Source of the DNA: Mycolicibacterium komanii
GTDB lineage: Bacteria > Actinomycetota > Actinomycetes > Mycobacteriales > Mycobacteriaceae
Direction: 5' to 3'
Length of the DNA: 64,000 nt
Assembly (NCBI RefSeq): GCF_001050035.1
Contig: NZ_CVTA01000001.1
Coordinates: 124,001 to 188,000 of the forward strand
Under the pieces are notes generated by a model, which saw nothing but the letters and a program-made list of their open reading frames with translations, was not told where the DNA came from and searched no databases. Every line of letters starts with the position of its first letter. Within the stretch, counting starts at the first letter, position 1. Shown piece after piece: positions 9,141 to 17,365 of the stretch. A program made the position numbers and the translations under genes.

Positions 9141-9854
9141 TTGAACAACTCCAGGCAAACGAGGCTCCCGCTGAACAGCGTTCCCCCATCGACCGAACAC
9201 GTCGACCGACGGTCGGACTCGACGCGACTGCAGATCTTGCGTGCGGCGTCGCGTCTGTTCGCCCGCAGCTCGTACAGCAGGGTGAACCTGGACGACATCC
9301 TCGCCGACGCGGCGGTGACCAAGGGGGCGATGTACTTCCACTTCCGCTCCAAGCACGCGTTGGCGTCCGCGATCGTGGAACTTCGCATGGAGGAAGCGCG
9401 CTCATCGGTCGACGAGGTGCTGGCGCGCAGACTGTCCGGCCTCGAGACACTCGTCGACCTGTCGTTCCGAATCGCGGTCGATGACATCGGAAGCGAAGTG
9501 GCCCGGGCGGGATTGAATCTGCTGGAGTCCATCGGGCGTACCGACGGCCTGCAACCGGTGACGCTCACCAGGTGGGTCGAAGGTTACGCGAGGGTCATCA
9601 GCCGGGCGGTCACCGAGGGCGACATCCGCGATCACGACGACGCCGAGGCGATCGCCCGCCTGCTGGTGTCGCTGTACATGGGCCTGCGTCAGACCAGCGA
9701 TCTCGATGACCCCGAGCGCTTCCTGCGCGATCTGCAGTCCGCCTGGATGCTGCTTCTACCCGGCCTGACGACCGAGGACCGCATCGCCTATCTCGCCGAG
9801 TTCGTCAAGCGGCGCACGGCCGTCGCCATCAAAACTGCAACCCCCTTGGATTGA
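9141..9854 (+). CDS. TetR regulator, gamma-butyrolactone-receptor (ScbR) type
   Basis: A 237-residue repressor. The N-terminal helix-turn-helix reads ILRAASRLFARSSYSRVNLD followed by ILADAAVTKGAMYFHFRSKH, the signature shared with ScbR/ArpA-type butyrolactone receptors, and a C-terminal ligand domain follows (GLETLVDLSF, VARAGLNLLE). The TTG at 9141 is the longest plausible start. It lies 67 nt upstream of a second regulator of the same type. A small lipid-like or acyl-CoA ligand is plausible; neighbouring acyl-CoA dehydrogenase genes are candidate targets. Confidence 0.85.
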   Translation: MNNSRQTRLPLNSVPPSTEHVDRRSDSTRLQILRAASRLFARSSYSRVNLDDILADAAVTKGAMYFHFRSKHALASAIVELRMEEARSSVDEVLARRLSGLETLVDLSFRIAVDDIGSEVARAGLNLLESIGRTDGLQPVTLTRWVEGYARVISRAVTEGDIRDHDDAEAIARLLVSLYMGLRQTSDLDDPERFLRDLQSAWMLLLPGLTTEDRIAYLAEFVKRRTAVAIKTATPLD

Positions 9855-9921
9855 TCTATGATCCTGCGACCAGGCCAACTCCACCCGGTCGAGGCCGTCG
9901 CAGCATCCGGAGGTACCGGCC

Positions 9922-10584
9922 ATGGTGCGCCAAGCACGATCTGAAGCGACACGGCGACGAATCATCGACGCCGCGGTGGAACTGTTCAACGAGATCGGTT
10001 ATCCCGCGACCAGCCTGGGCGACATCATCGAACGCGCCGAGATGACCAAGGGCGCGCTGTATTACCACTTCGACTCGAAGGAGGCGCTCGCCGCCGCGAT
10101 CATCGACGAGGGCAGCGCCACCCTGTTCGAGGCGTTCGAGAAGATCAGCCAATCCTCGGCGCCCGCACTCGAACGGATCATTCACGGCTGTTTCGTGGTC
10201 GCCGACCTGCTCTGGGCCGACAGCACCGCCAGAAGCGCCACGCAGTTGCGACGGACGTTCGGCGAATTCAGCGAGGCGACCAGCCGCATCTTCGGCCGCT
10301 GGCTCGACGAGATATCGACGACCGTGACAGCGGCGATCGAGGAAGGCGATGTTCGTCCCGACCTCAACCCGCTGGCGGTCGCCGAAACGGTTGTCGGAGC
10401 GATGACAGGGGCCGAGCTGCTCTCCAGCTCAGCCTCGTCCGGCACCGACGTGTTGGAACGCCTCGGCCGGATATGGGAGGTCCTGCTGCCGGCCATTGCG
10501 ACCGAGGAGTCGCTCAGCTATTTCCAGCAGTACTTGGCGCGCGAGGCATTGCGCCGGTCGGCACCCGATCCGGGCGACGCCTAG
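9922..10584 (+). CDS. TetR regulator, ScbR-like (second of a tandem pair)
   Basis: A 220-residue regulator starting at an ATG behind CCGGAGGTACC. The DNA-binding domain reads RIIDAAVELFNEIGYPATSL then MTKGALYYHFDSKEALAAAI, again of the butyrolactone-receptor type. It is related to but clearly diverged from the preceding regulator, so this is not a recent duplication. It ends 4 nt inside the convergent PAS gene. Regulation of the downstream fadE pair is an inference from position. Confidence 0.88.
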   Translation: MVRQARSEATRRRIIDAAVELFNEIGYPATSLGDIIERAEMTKGALYYHFDSKEALAAAIIDEGSATLFEAFEKISQSSAPALERIIHGCFVVADLLWADSTARSATQLRRTFGEFSEATSRIFGRWLDEISTTVTAAIEEGDVRPDLNPLAVAETVVGAMTGAELLSSSASSGTDVLERLGRIWEVLLPAIATEESLSYFQQYLAREALRRSAPDPGDA

Positions 10585-11021
10585 AGTTCGTCGACCCAGA
10601 GCTGCTCGGTCAAATCCTGGAAAGTGGCGAGAGCCACCGGATCACTGCCGCGCCGCAACGCCGACTTGCTCATCCGGGCCCGCACGATCGAGCCGTCCCT
10701 GTGCAGGAGTTCGACGACGAGTTCCTCGTGCGCACGCATCACCGAAACCGCCGACTCGTCGGCTGGCAGGGTGTGAAAGATCTGGTGGAAGTGCAACTCG
10801 CCGACGGCGTCGGCGGTGTATCCCACCATGGCTGCGAATGCCTCGTTGGCGAATACGATCGAACCGTCTTCTGCGATCGCCAATACCGGTACCGGCAAGC
10901 GGTCGAGCACCACGACTGCCGGCAGCTCGCCGAGAACAGCCGTCGGTGATTTGGGAACCTGACCGTCTCGTCGTCGCTCCACGAATTCAATTATGCCGTT
11001 GCTGCAGCCTGCCCGTTCCAC
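10581..11021 (-). CDS. single-domain PAS protein
   Basis: A 146-residue protein consisting of one PAS sensor domain (residues about 38-140): LDRLPVPVLAIAEDGSIVFAN, then GYTADAVGELHFHQIF and LLHRDGSIVRARMSKSA. No output domain (kinase, GGDEF, HTH) is attached, so it probably acts through protein contact. It converges with the second TetR gene (4 nt overlap) and is divergent from the fadE pair. Ligand or cofactor is unknown. Confidence 0.8.
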   Translation of the reverse strand: MERAGCSNGIIEFVERRRDGQVPKSPTAVLGELPAVVVLDRLPVPVLAIAEDGSIVFANEAFAAMVGYTADAVGELHFHQIFHTLPADESAVSVMRAHEELVVELLHRDGSIVRARMSKSALRRGSDPVALATFQDLTEQLWVDEL

Positions 11022-11068
11022 TATTTACGCGCGGAGCGGCCATTCACATGAGCGCCCCCACACGGGCA

Positions 11069-11091
11069 CATAGTGAACTAGGTTTACTGTG
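11069..11091. promoter_or_regulatory. inverted repeat, probable TetR-type operator before fadE pair
   Basis: The arms CATAGTGAAC (11069-11078) and GTTTACTGTG (11082-11091) match at 8 of 10 positions around a 3-nt spacer. The right arm contains TACTGT (11085-11090), which fits a mycobacterial -10 element (TANNNT). It lies 29 nt before the ATG of the downstream acyl-CoA dehydrogenase. Confidence 0.5.
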
Positions 11092-11119
11092 TAGATCGTC
11101 AAGAGACAGGGGAGCGACG

Positions 11120-12352
11120 ATGGACCTCAAGTGGTCGCCGGCCGACGCAACGTTCCGGGACGAGGTGCGCCGCTTCCTCGACGAGAAGCTGACGCCGGAG
11201 CTGCGCCGCGCCGGCCGCCTCATGACGAGCGTGTACGCCGACCACGACGCAAGCATGGAATGGCAGCGGATCCTGCACGAGCGGGGTTGGGCCGCGCCGG
11301 CCTGGCCTGTCGAGTACGGCGGCTGCGACTGGAGCCTGACTCAGCACTACATCTTCAGCCGGGAATCGACGCTCGCCGGCGCGCCATCGCTGTCGCCGAT
11401 GGGTATCCGCATGGTCGCTCATGCACTGATCAAATTCGGCACAGATGCACAAAAGGACTTTTTCCTGCCGCGCATCCTCACCGGCGAGGTGTTCTTCTGT
11501 CAGGGCTACTCCGAACCCGAGGCGGGCTCCGATCTGGCTGCGCTGTCGATGTCGGCGGTCGACGACGGGGACGACCTGGTCTGCACGGGCAGCAAGATCT
11601 GGACGACGCACGCGCGCGAAGCCAACTGGATGTTCGCGTTGGTGCGCACGTCGAGAACGCAGAAGAAGCAGCAGGGCATCACGTTCGTGCTCATCGACAT
11701 GTCCTCCCCCGGCATCGAGATCCGCCCGCTGGTGATGACATCCGGCGAAGAGGTTCAGAACCAGGTCTTCTTCGACGAGGTGCGGGTGCCCAAGTCGAAC
11801 GTCCTCGGCAAGATCGACGACGGGTGGACGGTCGCGAAGTACCTGCTGGAGTTCGAACGCGGCGGCGGCGCGTCGTCGCCGGGCCTGCAGGTGATGGCGC
11901 AGGAGATCGCGACCGTGGCGGCGAACGAACCCGGACCCGGCGGGGGCCGACTGATCGACGACCCGGCCTTCGCGCGCAAGCTGGCCGACGCCCGGATCCG
12001 CACCGAGGTGCTCGAGATCCTCGAGTACCGGGTGCTGGCGGCGGTGGCCGAGGGCAAGAACCCCGGCGCGGCCTCATCGATGCTCAAGGTGCTGGCCACC
12101 GAACTGAGCCAGGCCATCACCGAACTCGCGATGGAAGCGGCCGGCCCGCGGGGCCGGGTCTACCAGCCACACGCCACCTGCCCCGGCGGCCCGATCGCGG
12201 AGTTCGAACCTCCCCCGGACGGCTACCTCAGCGGCGAGCCCTGGCAGGCCGTCGCACCGTTGCGCTACTTCAACGACCGCGCCGGCTCGATCTACGCCGG
12301 CAGCAACGAGATTCAGCGCAACATCCTGGCCAAAGCGGCGCTGGGACTCTGA
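11120..12352 (+). CDS. acyl-CoA dehydrogenase, PimC/large-subunit type
   Basis: A 410-residue FAD enzyme of the type that pairs with a second, smaller acyl-CoA dehydrogenase to form a heterotetramer (pimeloyl-CoA or ChsE type). The start at ATG 11120 follows GGGGAGCG. Recognisable parts are WPVEYGG, CQGYSEPEAGSDLA and the C-terminal YAGSNEIQRNI. At the position where medium-chain enzymes carry the catalytic Glu there is Ala (YAGS); a Glu in YLLEFERGG could be the base, as in IVD/PimC-type enzymes. The partner gene starts 10 nt downstream. Confidence 0.9.
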   Translation: MDLKWSPADATFRDEVRRFLDEKLTPELRRAGRLMTSVYADHDASMEWQRILHERGWAAPAWPVEYGGCDWSLTQHYIFSRESTLAGAPSLSPMGIRMVAHALIKFGTDAQKDFFLPRILTGEVFFCQGYSEPEAGSDLAALSMSAVDDGDDLVCTGSKIWTTHAREANWMFALVRTSRTQKKQQGITFVLIDMSSPGIEIRPLVMTSGEEVQNQVFFDEVRVPKSNVLGKIDDGWTVAKYLLEFERGGGASSPGLQVMAQEIATVAANEPGPGGGRLIDDPAFARKLADARIRTEVLEILEYRVLAAVAEGKNPGAASSMLKVLATELSQAITELAMEAAGPRGRVYQPHATCPGGPIAEFEPPPDGYLSGEPWQAVAPLRYFNDRAGSIYAGSNEIQRNILAKAALGL

Positions 12353-12362
12353 GGGGGTTGAT

Positions 12363-13487
12363 ATGGACTTCAATCTGAGCAAGGAACAAGAACTGTTGCG
12401 CGACGGCTTGAACAAGTTTCTGGCGAGCCGTTACGACCTCGAGTCGAGCCGCGCCGCGGCGAAGTCGGGCGCGGGATGGCAGCCCGACATCTGGTCCGGC
12501 TTCGCCAACGAGCTCGGGATACTCGGCGCTGCGCTGCCGGAGGACATCGGCGGAATCGGCGGCGGGCCGGTTGAGGTGATGGTCATCGCCGAGGCGCTCG
12601 GGCAGGCGTTGGTCGTCGAGCCGTACGTCGACACCGTGGTCGTGTCGGGCGGCCTGTTGCACCGTGCCGGCGGTGAGGCGGCGTCCGCCTTGCTGGAGCG
12701 GATCGTGGAAGGTTCCGCCATCGTCGCGCTCGCGGCGTCCGAGGAGGCGTCCGGACACAACTGGGCCGACGTGACGACGACCGCCGAACGCGACGGTGAC
12801 GAGTGGGTCCTTCGGGGGTCCAAGATCGTCGTCGCGAGCGCGCCCCTGGCCACCCACCTTCTGGTCAGCGCGCGCACCACAAACGGGATCTCCCTGTTCA
12901 TCGTCGATCTGGGCTCGGCCGGCGACGCCGTCACGGCTCACCATTACCGCACCGTCGACGACCGCCGGGCATCGGATCTGACCTTCGACGGTCTTCGGCT
13001 TCCGGCCGAGGCGCTGCTCGGCGAGGAGGGCGCGGCGTGGCCGTCGCTGGAGCAGGCCCGTGACGAGGGTGCGGCCGCGGTGTGTGCGGAAGCGGTCGGG
13101 TGCATGCGAAAGGTGGTGGCCGACACCGTCGAGTACGCCAAGCAACGGCATCAGTTCGGCCAGCCGATCGGAAGTTTCCAGGTGCTGCAGCACCGCATGG
13201 TCGACATGTACATGGAGCTCGAGCAGGCGGTGTCCGCGGCATACCTGGCGGTGCTCAATCTCGAGGCCGAACCCGAGGTGCGGGCCCGCGCGGTATCGGC
13301 GGCCAAGGCCACCGTGGGCAGGGCCGCGCGCTTCATCGGGCAGCAGTCGGTGCAGCTGCACGGCGGCATGGGCATGACCGAGGAGCTCGCGATCGGCCAC
13401 TACTTCAAACGGCTGACCGCGCTGCAGTACGAGTTCGGCACCACCGATTTCCACGCGACCCGGTACGCGGAGCTGACCACGACCTGA
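12363..13487 (+). CDS. acyl-CoA dehydrogenase, small-subunit partner type
   Basis: A 374-residue acyl-CoA dehydrogenase-family protein beginning MDFNLSKEQELLRD. It keeps the fold landmarks ALPEDIGG, KQRHQFGQPIGSFQVLQH and QLHGGMGMTEELAIGHYFKR, but ends in LQYEFGTTDF instead of the YEGTxxIQR ending, as small PimD-type subunits do. It is 10 nt behind the large subunit and should form an alpha2beta2 enzyme with it. The acyl substrate is unknown; such pairs usually handle branched, cyclic or dicarboxylic acyl-CoA. Confidence 0.9.
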   Translation: MDFNLSKEQELLRDGLNKFLASRYDLESSRAAAKSGAGWQPDIWSGFANELGILGAALPEDIGGIGGGPVEVMVIAEALGQALVVEPYVDTVVVSGGLLHRAGGEAASALLERIVEGSAIVALAASEEASGHNWADVTTTAERDGDEWVLRGSKIVVASAPLATHLLVSARTTNGISLFIVDLGSAGDAVTAHHYRTVDDRRASDLTFDGLRLPAEALLGEEGAAWPSLEQARDEGAAAVCAEAVGCMRKVVADTVEYAKQRHQFGQPIGSFQVLQHRMVDMYMELEQAVSAAYLAVLNLEAEPEVRARAVSAAKATVGRAARFIGQQSVQLHGGMGMTEELAIGHYFKRLTALQYEFGTTDFHATRYAELTTT

Positions 13488-13513
13488 GTCCCCACACGCT
13501 GCGCAGGAGATGA

Positions 13514-13527
13514 GGGACCAAAGGCCC
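13514..13527 (+). promoter_or_regulatory. DosR/DevR-like box
   Basis: The sequence GGGACCAAAGGCCC matches the core of the mycobacterial dormancy-regulator box (GGGAC...GTCCC-type palindrome) and lies 66 nt before the ATG of a universal stress protein, a gene class known to belong to the DosR regulon. Confidence 0.65.
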
Positions 13528-13593
13528 TGTCCGCGCCACGGTTCGCCGATTAGCGTCGGAACCGTAAGCGCAGTGTCGCGAAGGGAGAAGACC

Positions 13594-14466
13594 ATGGCCG
13601 CCGGTCCGAGCGGAATTCTTGTTGGTGTCGACGGATCACCGGACTCGGAGGCGGCCATCCGGTGGGCGACCCACGAAGCCGTTCTGCGAGACCAACCGAT
13701 CCGGCTGCTCCATGCGATCGCGCCCGTCGTGGTGACCTGGCCGGTGGCGTACCTCGAAGCCAGCTACATCGATTCGATGGAATCGAACGGCCGCGACATC
13801 ATCGCCCAGGCGCAGAAGACCGTGCAGGCCGCCGCCGGCGACAAGGTGCCGACGATCGAGACGCACATCGTAAACGCCGCAGCGCCATCGGCGCTCGTCA
13901 CCGCATCGCGCGACGCATATATGACCGTGTCCGGCTGCCGGGGCCTCGGTGTCCTCGGCCGGGCCTTCCTCGGCTCGGTCAGCAGTGGCCTGCTGCATCA
14001 CGGACACGGGCCGATTGCGATCGTGCGTACCGATGACACGCCCAGCGTCGACCCCGCCGCCCCTGTCCTGGTCGGCGTCGACGGATCACCGGCCTCCGAA
14101 GAGGCCACCGCGCTGGCGTTCGACGAGGCCTCGAGGCGGGGTGTGCCGCTCGTCGCCCTGCATGCGTGGAGCGACGCGTCATTTCCTTCCATCGGAAGCG
14201 ACTGGGAACGCTACGAGGACGGCGGGCACCGAATCCTCGCCGAACGCCTCGCGGGGTGGCAGGAACGGTATCCGGATGTGCAGGTGCAGCGCCGCATCGT
14301 CAGCGACGACCCGGCGACGCGGCTCGTCGAGGCGTCGAAAGACGCTCAGCTGGTAGTGGTCGGCAGCCGGGGCCGCGGCGGGTTCTCCAGCCTGGTCCTC
14401 GGCTCTGTCGCGGCGAAGGTGGCTCAGGCCGCCACGTCCCCCGTGATCGTCGTCCGGCCGCGGTGA
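13594..14466 (+). CDS. universal stress protein, tandem USP domains
   Basis: A 290-residue protein with two USP domains, each opening with the same pattern: ILVGVDGSPDSEAAIRWA near the N-terminus and VLVGVDGSPASEEATALAF near residue 155. The ATP-binding loop is complete in the second domain (VVVGSRGRGGFSSLVLGSV) and slightly altered in the first (VSGCRGLGVLGRAFLGSV). It resembles Rv2005c/Rv2623, ATP-binding dormancy proteins. The ATG at 13594 follows AAGGGAG. The DosR-like box upstream suggests induction by hypoxia or nitric oxide. Confidence 0.92.
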   Translation: MAAGPSGILVGVDGSPDSEAAIRWATHEAVLRDQPIRLLHAIAPVVVTWPVAYLEASYIDSMESNGRDIIAQAQKTVQAAAGDKVPTIETHIVNAAAPSALVTASRDAYMTVSGCRGLGVLGRAFLGSVSSGLLHHGHGPIAIVRTDDTPSVDPAAPVLVGVDGSPASEEATALAFDEASRRGVPLVALHAWSDASFPSIGSDWERYEDGGHRILAERLAGWQERYPDVQVQRRIVSDDPATRLVEASKDAQLVVVGSRGRGGFSSLVLGSVAAKVAQAATSPVIVVRPR

Positions 14467-14467
14467 G

Positions 14468-15106
14468 CTACCCGGCGGCCTGCAGCTGAAGTTCGACGTA
14501 CGCCGTGACGACGTCGGTCAACGCCCGTAGCTCACCGCCGACGTCGATCGGTTCCTCGACCGCCATCCGGGCCACCATCGCACCCATCAATGTGGTCCAG
14601 ATCAAGTTGCCGACCGCGTCGGCGTGCTTGCGATCCAGACCCTCCGCGACGAACCGGCCGAGCCGGGTCAGTGTGGAGAACAACTCCGCGAGGTGACGCC
14701 GCTGCGCGTCCGCGCGACCGGTTCGGGTGGCGATCAGGATTTCAAGCGCCGCAATGGATGTCGGGCTCAAGAATGCGTCGGCGACGGCGTTGATCGCCAG
14801 CTCGGTGCGCGCGCGTCCGTGGTACTCCCCCAATGCCGACTGCACGCCGTCCAGGCACGCCACCAGCTGGTCGAAGCCCTCGTCGACGACCGCCATCAAC
14901 AACCCGTCGCGATCCCCGAAGTGGTACTGGATGACCCCCCACGTCACACCCGCGCGTTCGGTGATGTGCTTGGCGCTCGCCGCGGCGAAACCCTCTTCGA
15001 GGACGCAGCGCACCGTCTCTCCGATGACCATCGCGCGGGTCCGATCCGCGCGGATCTGCTTGCCGTTGGGCGGGCGACGCGGCGCGACGTTGGCAGCCTG
15101 CGGCAC
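14468..15106 (-). CDS. TetR regulator of the KshA-like operon
   Basis: A 212-residue TetR protein with helix-turn-helix residues ETVRCVLEEGFAAASAKHI and ERAGVTWGVIQYHFGDRDGL. The GTG at 15106 is chosen because AGAGGTAAG precedes it and because it leaves a 4-nt gap to the upstream DapB-like stop; the frame is open to 15157. It is the third gene of the Rieske/DapB-like/TetR operon and ends beside the convergent stress-protein gene. Autoregulation through the inverted repeat at 17296-17309 is inferred. Confidence 0.85.
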   Translation of the reverse strand: MPQAANVAPRRPPNGKQIRADRTRAMVIGETVRCVLEEGFAAASAKHITERAGVTWGVIQYHFGDRDGLLMAVVDEGFDQLVACLDGVQSALGEYHGRARTELAINAVADAFLSPTSIAALEILIATRTGRADAQRRHLAELFSTLTRLGRFVAEGLDRKHADAVGNLIWTTLMGAMVARMAVEEPIDVGGELRALTDVVTAYVELQLQAAG

Positions 15107-15110
15107 AGCC

Positions 15111-16202
15111 TTACCTCTTGAACCGACCGGCGAACCCGCGCAGCGGCAGGTCCGCACTGGTGATCAAGCCCGGCGGGGCGGCCACCACCGACCGGATGGC
15201 GTGCAGCGCAGGCATTCCCGTGACCGTCATGCCGATGGATGCGAAGGCCTCGGGATTGGACAGGTCCACACCGGGCTTCGGGAAGATCATGTGCTTGTTG
15301 TACACACACGGATCACCCTTGATCTGGGTGATGTAGCAGCCCTTGATGTCCCAGTGCGGATCGGTGTGCGGGGTCATCTGCCATTCCAGATGCGTCTCCA
15401 CCCGCGGCACGCCGTCGACCAGGCCCTGATACTTGATGTAGTTGCCGCCCAGCGACCCCTTCGGCAGCTGATACCAGCCGAGATCCACATCCTTTGTGCA
15501 GGCGCCCAATTCGTAGCTGAACTTGACCTCGTCGAGCTCGAGATCGAAACAGTCGGCCATCAGCAACACGCTGTCGGCGAACACCCGAGTGTACTTCTCC
15601 AGCTTGCTGGGGATCGCGGGATCGTCCACGGGTTGGCCGTAACCGACCTCGATCCACGTGTCGCGGGAATGGTGACACGACACGTCGACCGACTCGATCG
15701 TGGTGATGTTCTCGATCTCGGCGACGTCGGCCGAACACACGACGCCGAGGATCTGGTTGAGGCCGGGGTTCATGCCGGTGCCGTAGAACGTCGAACCGCC
15801 CTTGCGGCAGGCCTCTTCGAGAAGTTGCGAAACGGCCTTGCCCGAGGGATGCGGGTGGTTGGTGTCGCGGTGCCATCCGGTGATCCAGTCCGCGGTGGTG
15901 ACGATGTTGATGCCCGCCTCGAGAACCTTCACGTAGAGGTCCTCGTCCGGGAAGACGCCGTGGAACGTCAGCACATCCGGTTTGGCGGCGATGATCTCCT
16001 CGACCGTGCCGGTGGCAGTCACCCCGATCGGGCCGATGCCCACGATCTCGCCGGCGTCACGCCCCACCTTCTCTGGTGTGTAGCAGTGCAACCCGACAAG
16101 CTCGAGGTCCGGATGCTCGCCGATCCGCTTGATCATCTCGGTCCCGAGATTGCCCGTGGCAACCTGGAACACACGTGTCGGTCGGGCGGGCTCTGCGATC
16201 AT
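15111..16202 (-). CDS. DapB-like NAD(P)-dependent oxidoreductase
   Basis: A 363-residue protein with an N-terminal Rossmann fold (RVFQVATGNLGTEMIKRI) of the dihydrodipicolinate-reductase-like, amine/2,4-diaminopentanoate dehydrogenase-type family that is common in steroid and aromatic clusters of mycobacteria. Other landmarks are NIVTTADWITGWH and GTGMNPGLNQIL. The ATG overlaps the stop of the Rieske gene (ATGA), so the two are translationally coupled. Lysine biosynthesis is unlikely because true DapB is about 245 residues. The substrate is not known. Confidence 0.78.
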   Translation of the reverse strand: MIAEPARPTRVFQVATGNLGTEMIKRIGEHPDLELVGLHCYTPEKVGRDAGEIVGIGPIGVTATGTVEEIIAAKPDVLTFHGVFPDEDLYVKVLEAGINIVTTADWITGWHRDTNHPHPSGKAVSQLLEEACRKGGSTFYGTGMNPGLNQILGVVCSADVAEIENITTIESVDVSCHHSRDTWIEVGYGQPVDDPAIPSKLEKYTRVFADSVLLMADCFDLELDEVKFSYELGACTKDVDLGWYQLPKGSLGGNYIKYQGLVDGVPRVETHLEWQMTPHTDPHWDIKGCYITQIKGDPCVYNKHMIFPKPGVDLSNPEAFASIGMTVTGMPALHAIRSVVAAPPGLITSADLPLRGFAGRFKR

Positions 16203-17248
16203 CGGGTCGGACCTTTCTCGGACGACGTTGTGGTGCGGGAGGATTCGAGATCTGCGGCGCTGCCGCCGCGGCCGTCGGGATAGAACTGGGTGGCCCACTT
16301 GCGCAACGCGGTGAAGCCCTCGTACTCGGCCGCCGCCAGCGCGGGCGGGTCGGAATACCGCTGGTGCGACCAGATGTGCACGTCGTGAGCGAACTGGCGG
16401 ATGACTTCGGCGCCGAATTCGGTGGCCTTGGCCTCGGCCCGTTGGTCATCGCGTCCGGGGGTCCGCCCGATGTAGACCATGAAGCGGACATCGGACGTGC
16501 GGTCGTCGACCGGCGTGATCGCCGAGATCGTCCGGTTGTCCACCATGCCCCAGCTTTTCGTCACCGCCACGCCGAGCCCGCCGTTGATGGCTTCGACACC
16601 GCTTTGCACCTCGTCGATCGACTGGTTCTCATCACCTTCGAACGTGATCGTGAAGTCGACATACGACCACGGTTCGGCGAAGTCGTGGCGGGTGAACACC
16701 GGAATGATCGGCGTCTTGTGCACGAACTTGAAATGCGCGAAATCGACGCCGTTCTCCAGTACGTACTGGGGATGCATTTCGAGTCCCTCGCGGAAGAGCG
16801 TCATCGGCGGGTAGTAGTCGGCGGCGGTGCGCGTGTCGCCGAAGCTGCCGAAGACGTCGGGTGCGTCGAAATACGGCGCTCGCCCGTCGACGTCGTGCCA
16901 GATGTAGATGGAGTCGTTGCGCTCGGCGACGGGGTAACTGCGAATGCGGCGCCCGCGGTTCGGTCGCTCCTGGTACGGGATGCAGACGTTGCGACCCTCG
17001 GAATTCCACTGCCAGCCGTGGAACGGGCACTCGATGACTTCGCCCTCCACGTGGCCGCCGTAACCGAGATGGGCTCCGAGGTGCTCACAGTAGGCGTCCA
17101 TCACCACTGCTTGGCCGGATGTCGTTCGCCACGCGATCATTTCGCGGTCGAAGTACTTCATCCGCCGAACATCGCCGGGCGCAAGCTCCGCCGACCACGC
17201 CACCTGGAACCATCCGGTCGGCTTCATCGACAGGGGCGGCTTGGCCAT
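16199..17248 (-). CDS. KshA-like Rieske non-haem iron oxygenase
   Basis: A 349-residue terminal oxygenase similar to 3-ketosteroid 9alpha-hydroxylase. The Rieske [2Fe-2S] ligands are in AYCEHLGAHLG and CPFHGWQWN; the mononuclear iron motif is DFAHFKFVH (Asp-x2-His-x4-His). An NAD(P)H-dependent reductase would have to be supplied from elsewhere, as none is adjacent. The ATG at 17248 follows AGAGGACGCC. It leads an operon with the DapB-like protein and TetR, divergent from a nitronate monooxygenase gene. A steroid or other hydrophobic ring substrate is plausible. Confidence 0.88.
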   Translation of the reverse strand: MAKPPLSMKPTGWFQVAWSAELAPGDVRRMKYFDREMIAWRTTSGQAVVMDAYCEHLGAHLGYGGHVEGEVIECPFHGWQWNSEGRNVCIPYQERPNRGRRIRSYPVAERNDSIYIWHDVDGRAPYFDAPDVFGSFGDTRTAADYYPPMTLFREGLEMHPQYVLENGVDFAHFKFVHKTPIIPVFTRHDFAEPWSYVDFTITFEGDENQSIDEVQSGVEAINGGLGVAVTKSWGMVDNRTISAITPVDDRTSDVRFMVYIGRTPGRDDQRAEAKATEFGAEVIRQFAHDVHIWSHQRYSDPPALAAAEYEGFTALRKWATQFYPDGRGGSAADLESSRTTTSSEKGPTR

Positions 17249-17295
17249 CGGCGTCCTCTCCGGCTGCGCTGCCGTTCGGGTTCGTGGGACAAATG

Positions 17296-17309
17296 ATAGA
17301 GCACTCAAT
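17296..17309. promoter_or_regulatory. inverted repeat, candidate TetR operator
   Basis: ATAGAG (17296-17301) and CTCAAT (17304-17309) form an inverted repeat with 5 of 6 matching positions around a 2-nt spacer, in the 117-nt divergent promoter between the KshA-like operon and the nitronate monooxygenase gene. The TetR in the operon is the obvious candidate ligand. Confidence 0.45.
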
Positions 17310-17365
17310 GTAAAAGTCGCCAGGGGTGATTTCGGCGGCTGCCCGCCTGCCCGCAGAATGGCCTG

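Noticed and set aside
10496..11119. N-terminal extension of the large acyl-CoA dehydrogenase
   Set aside because: The extension overlaps the TetR and PAS genes, is Arg-rich, and the ATG 11120 has a proper binding site and family-length product.
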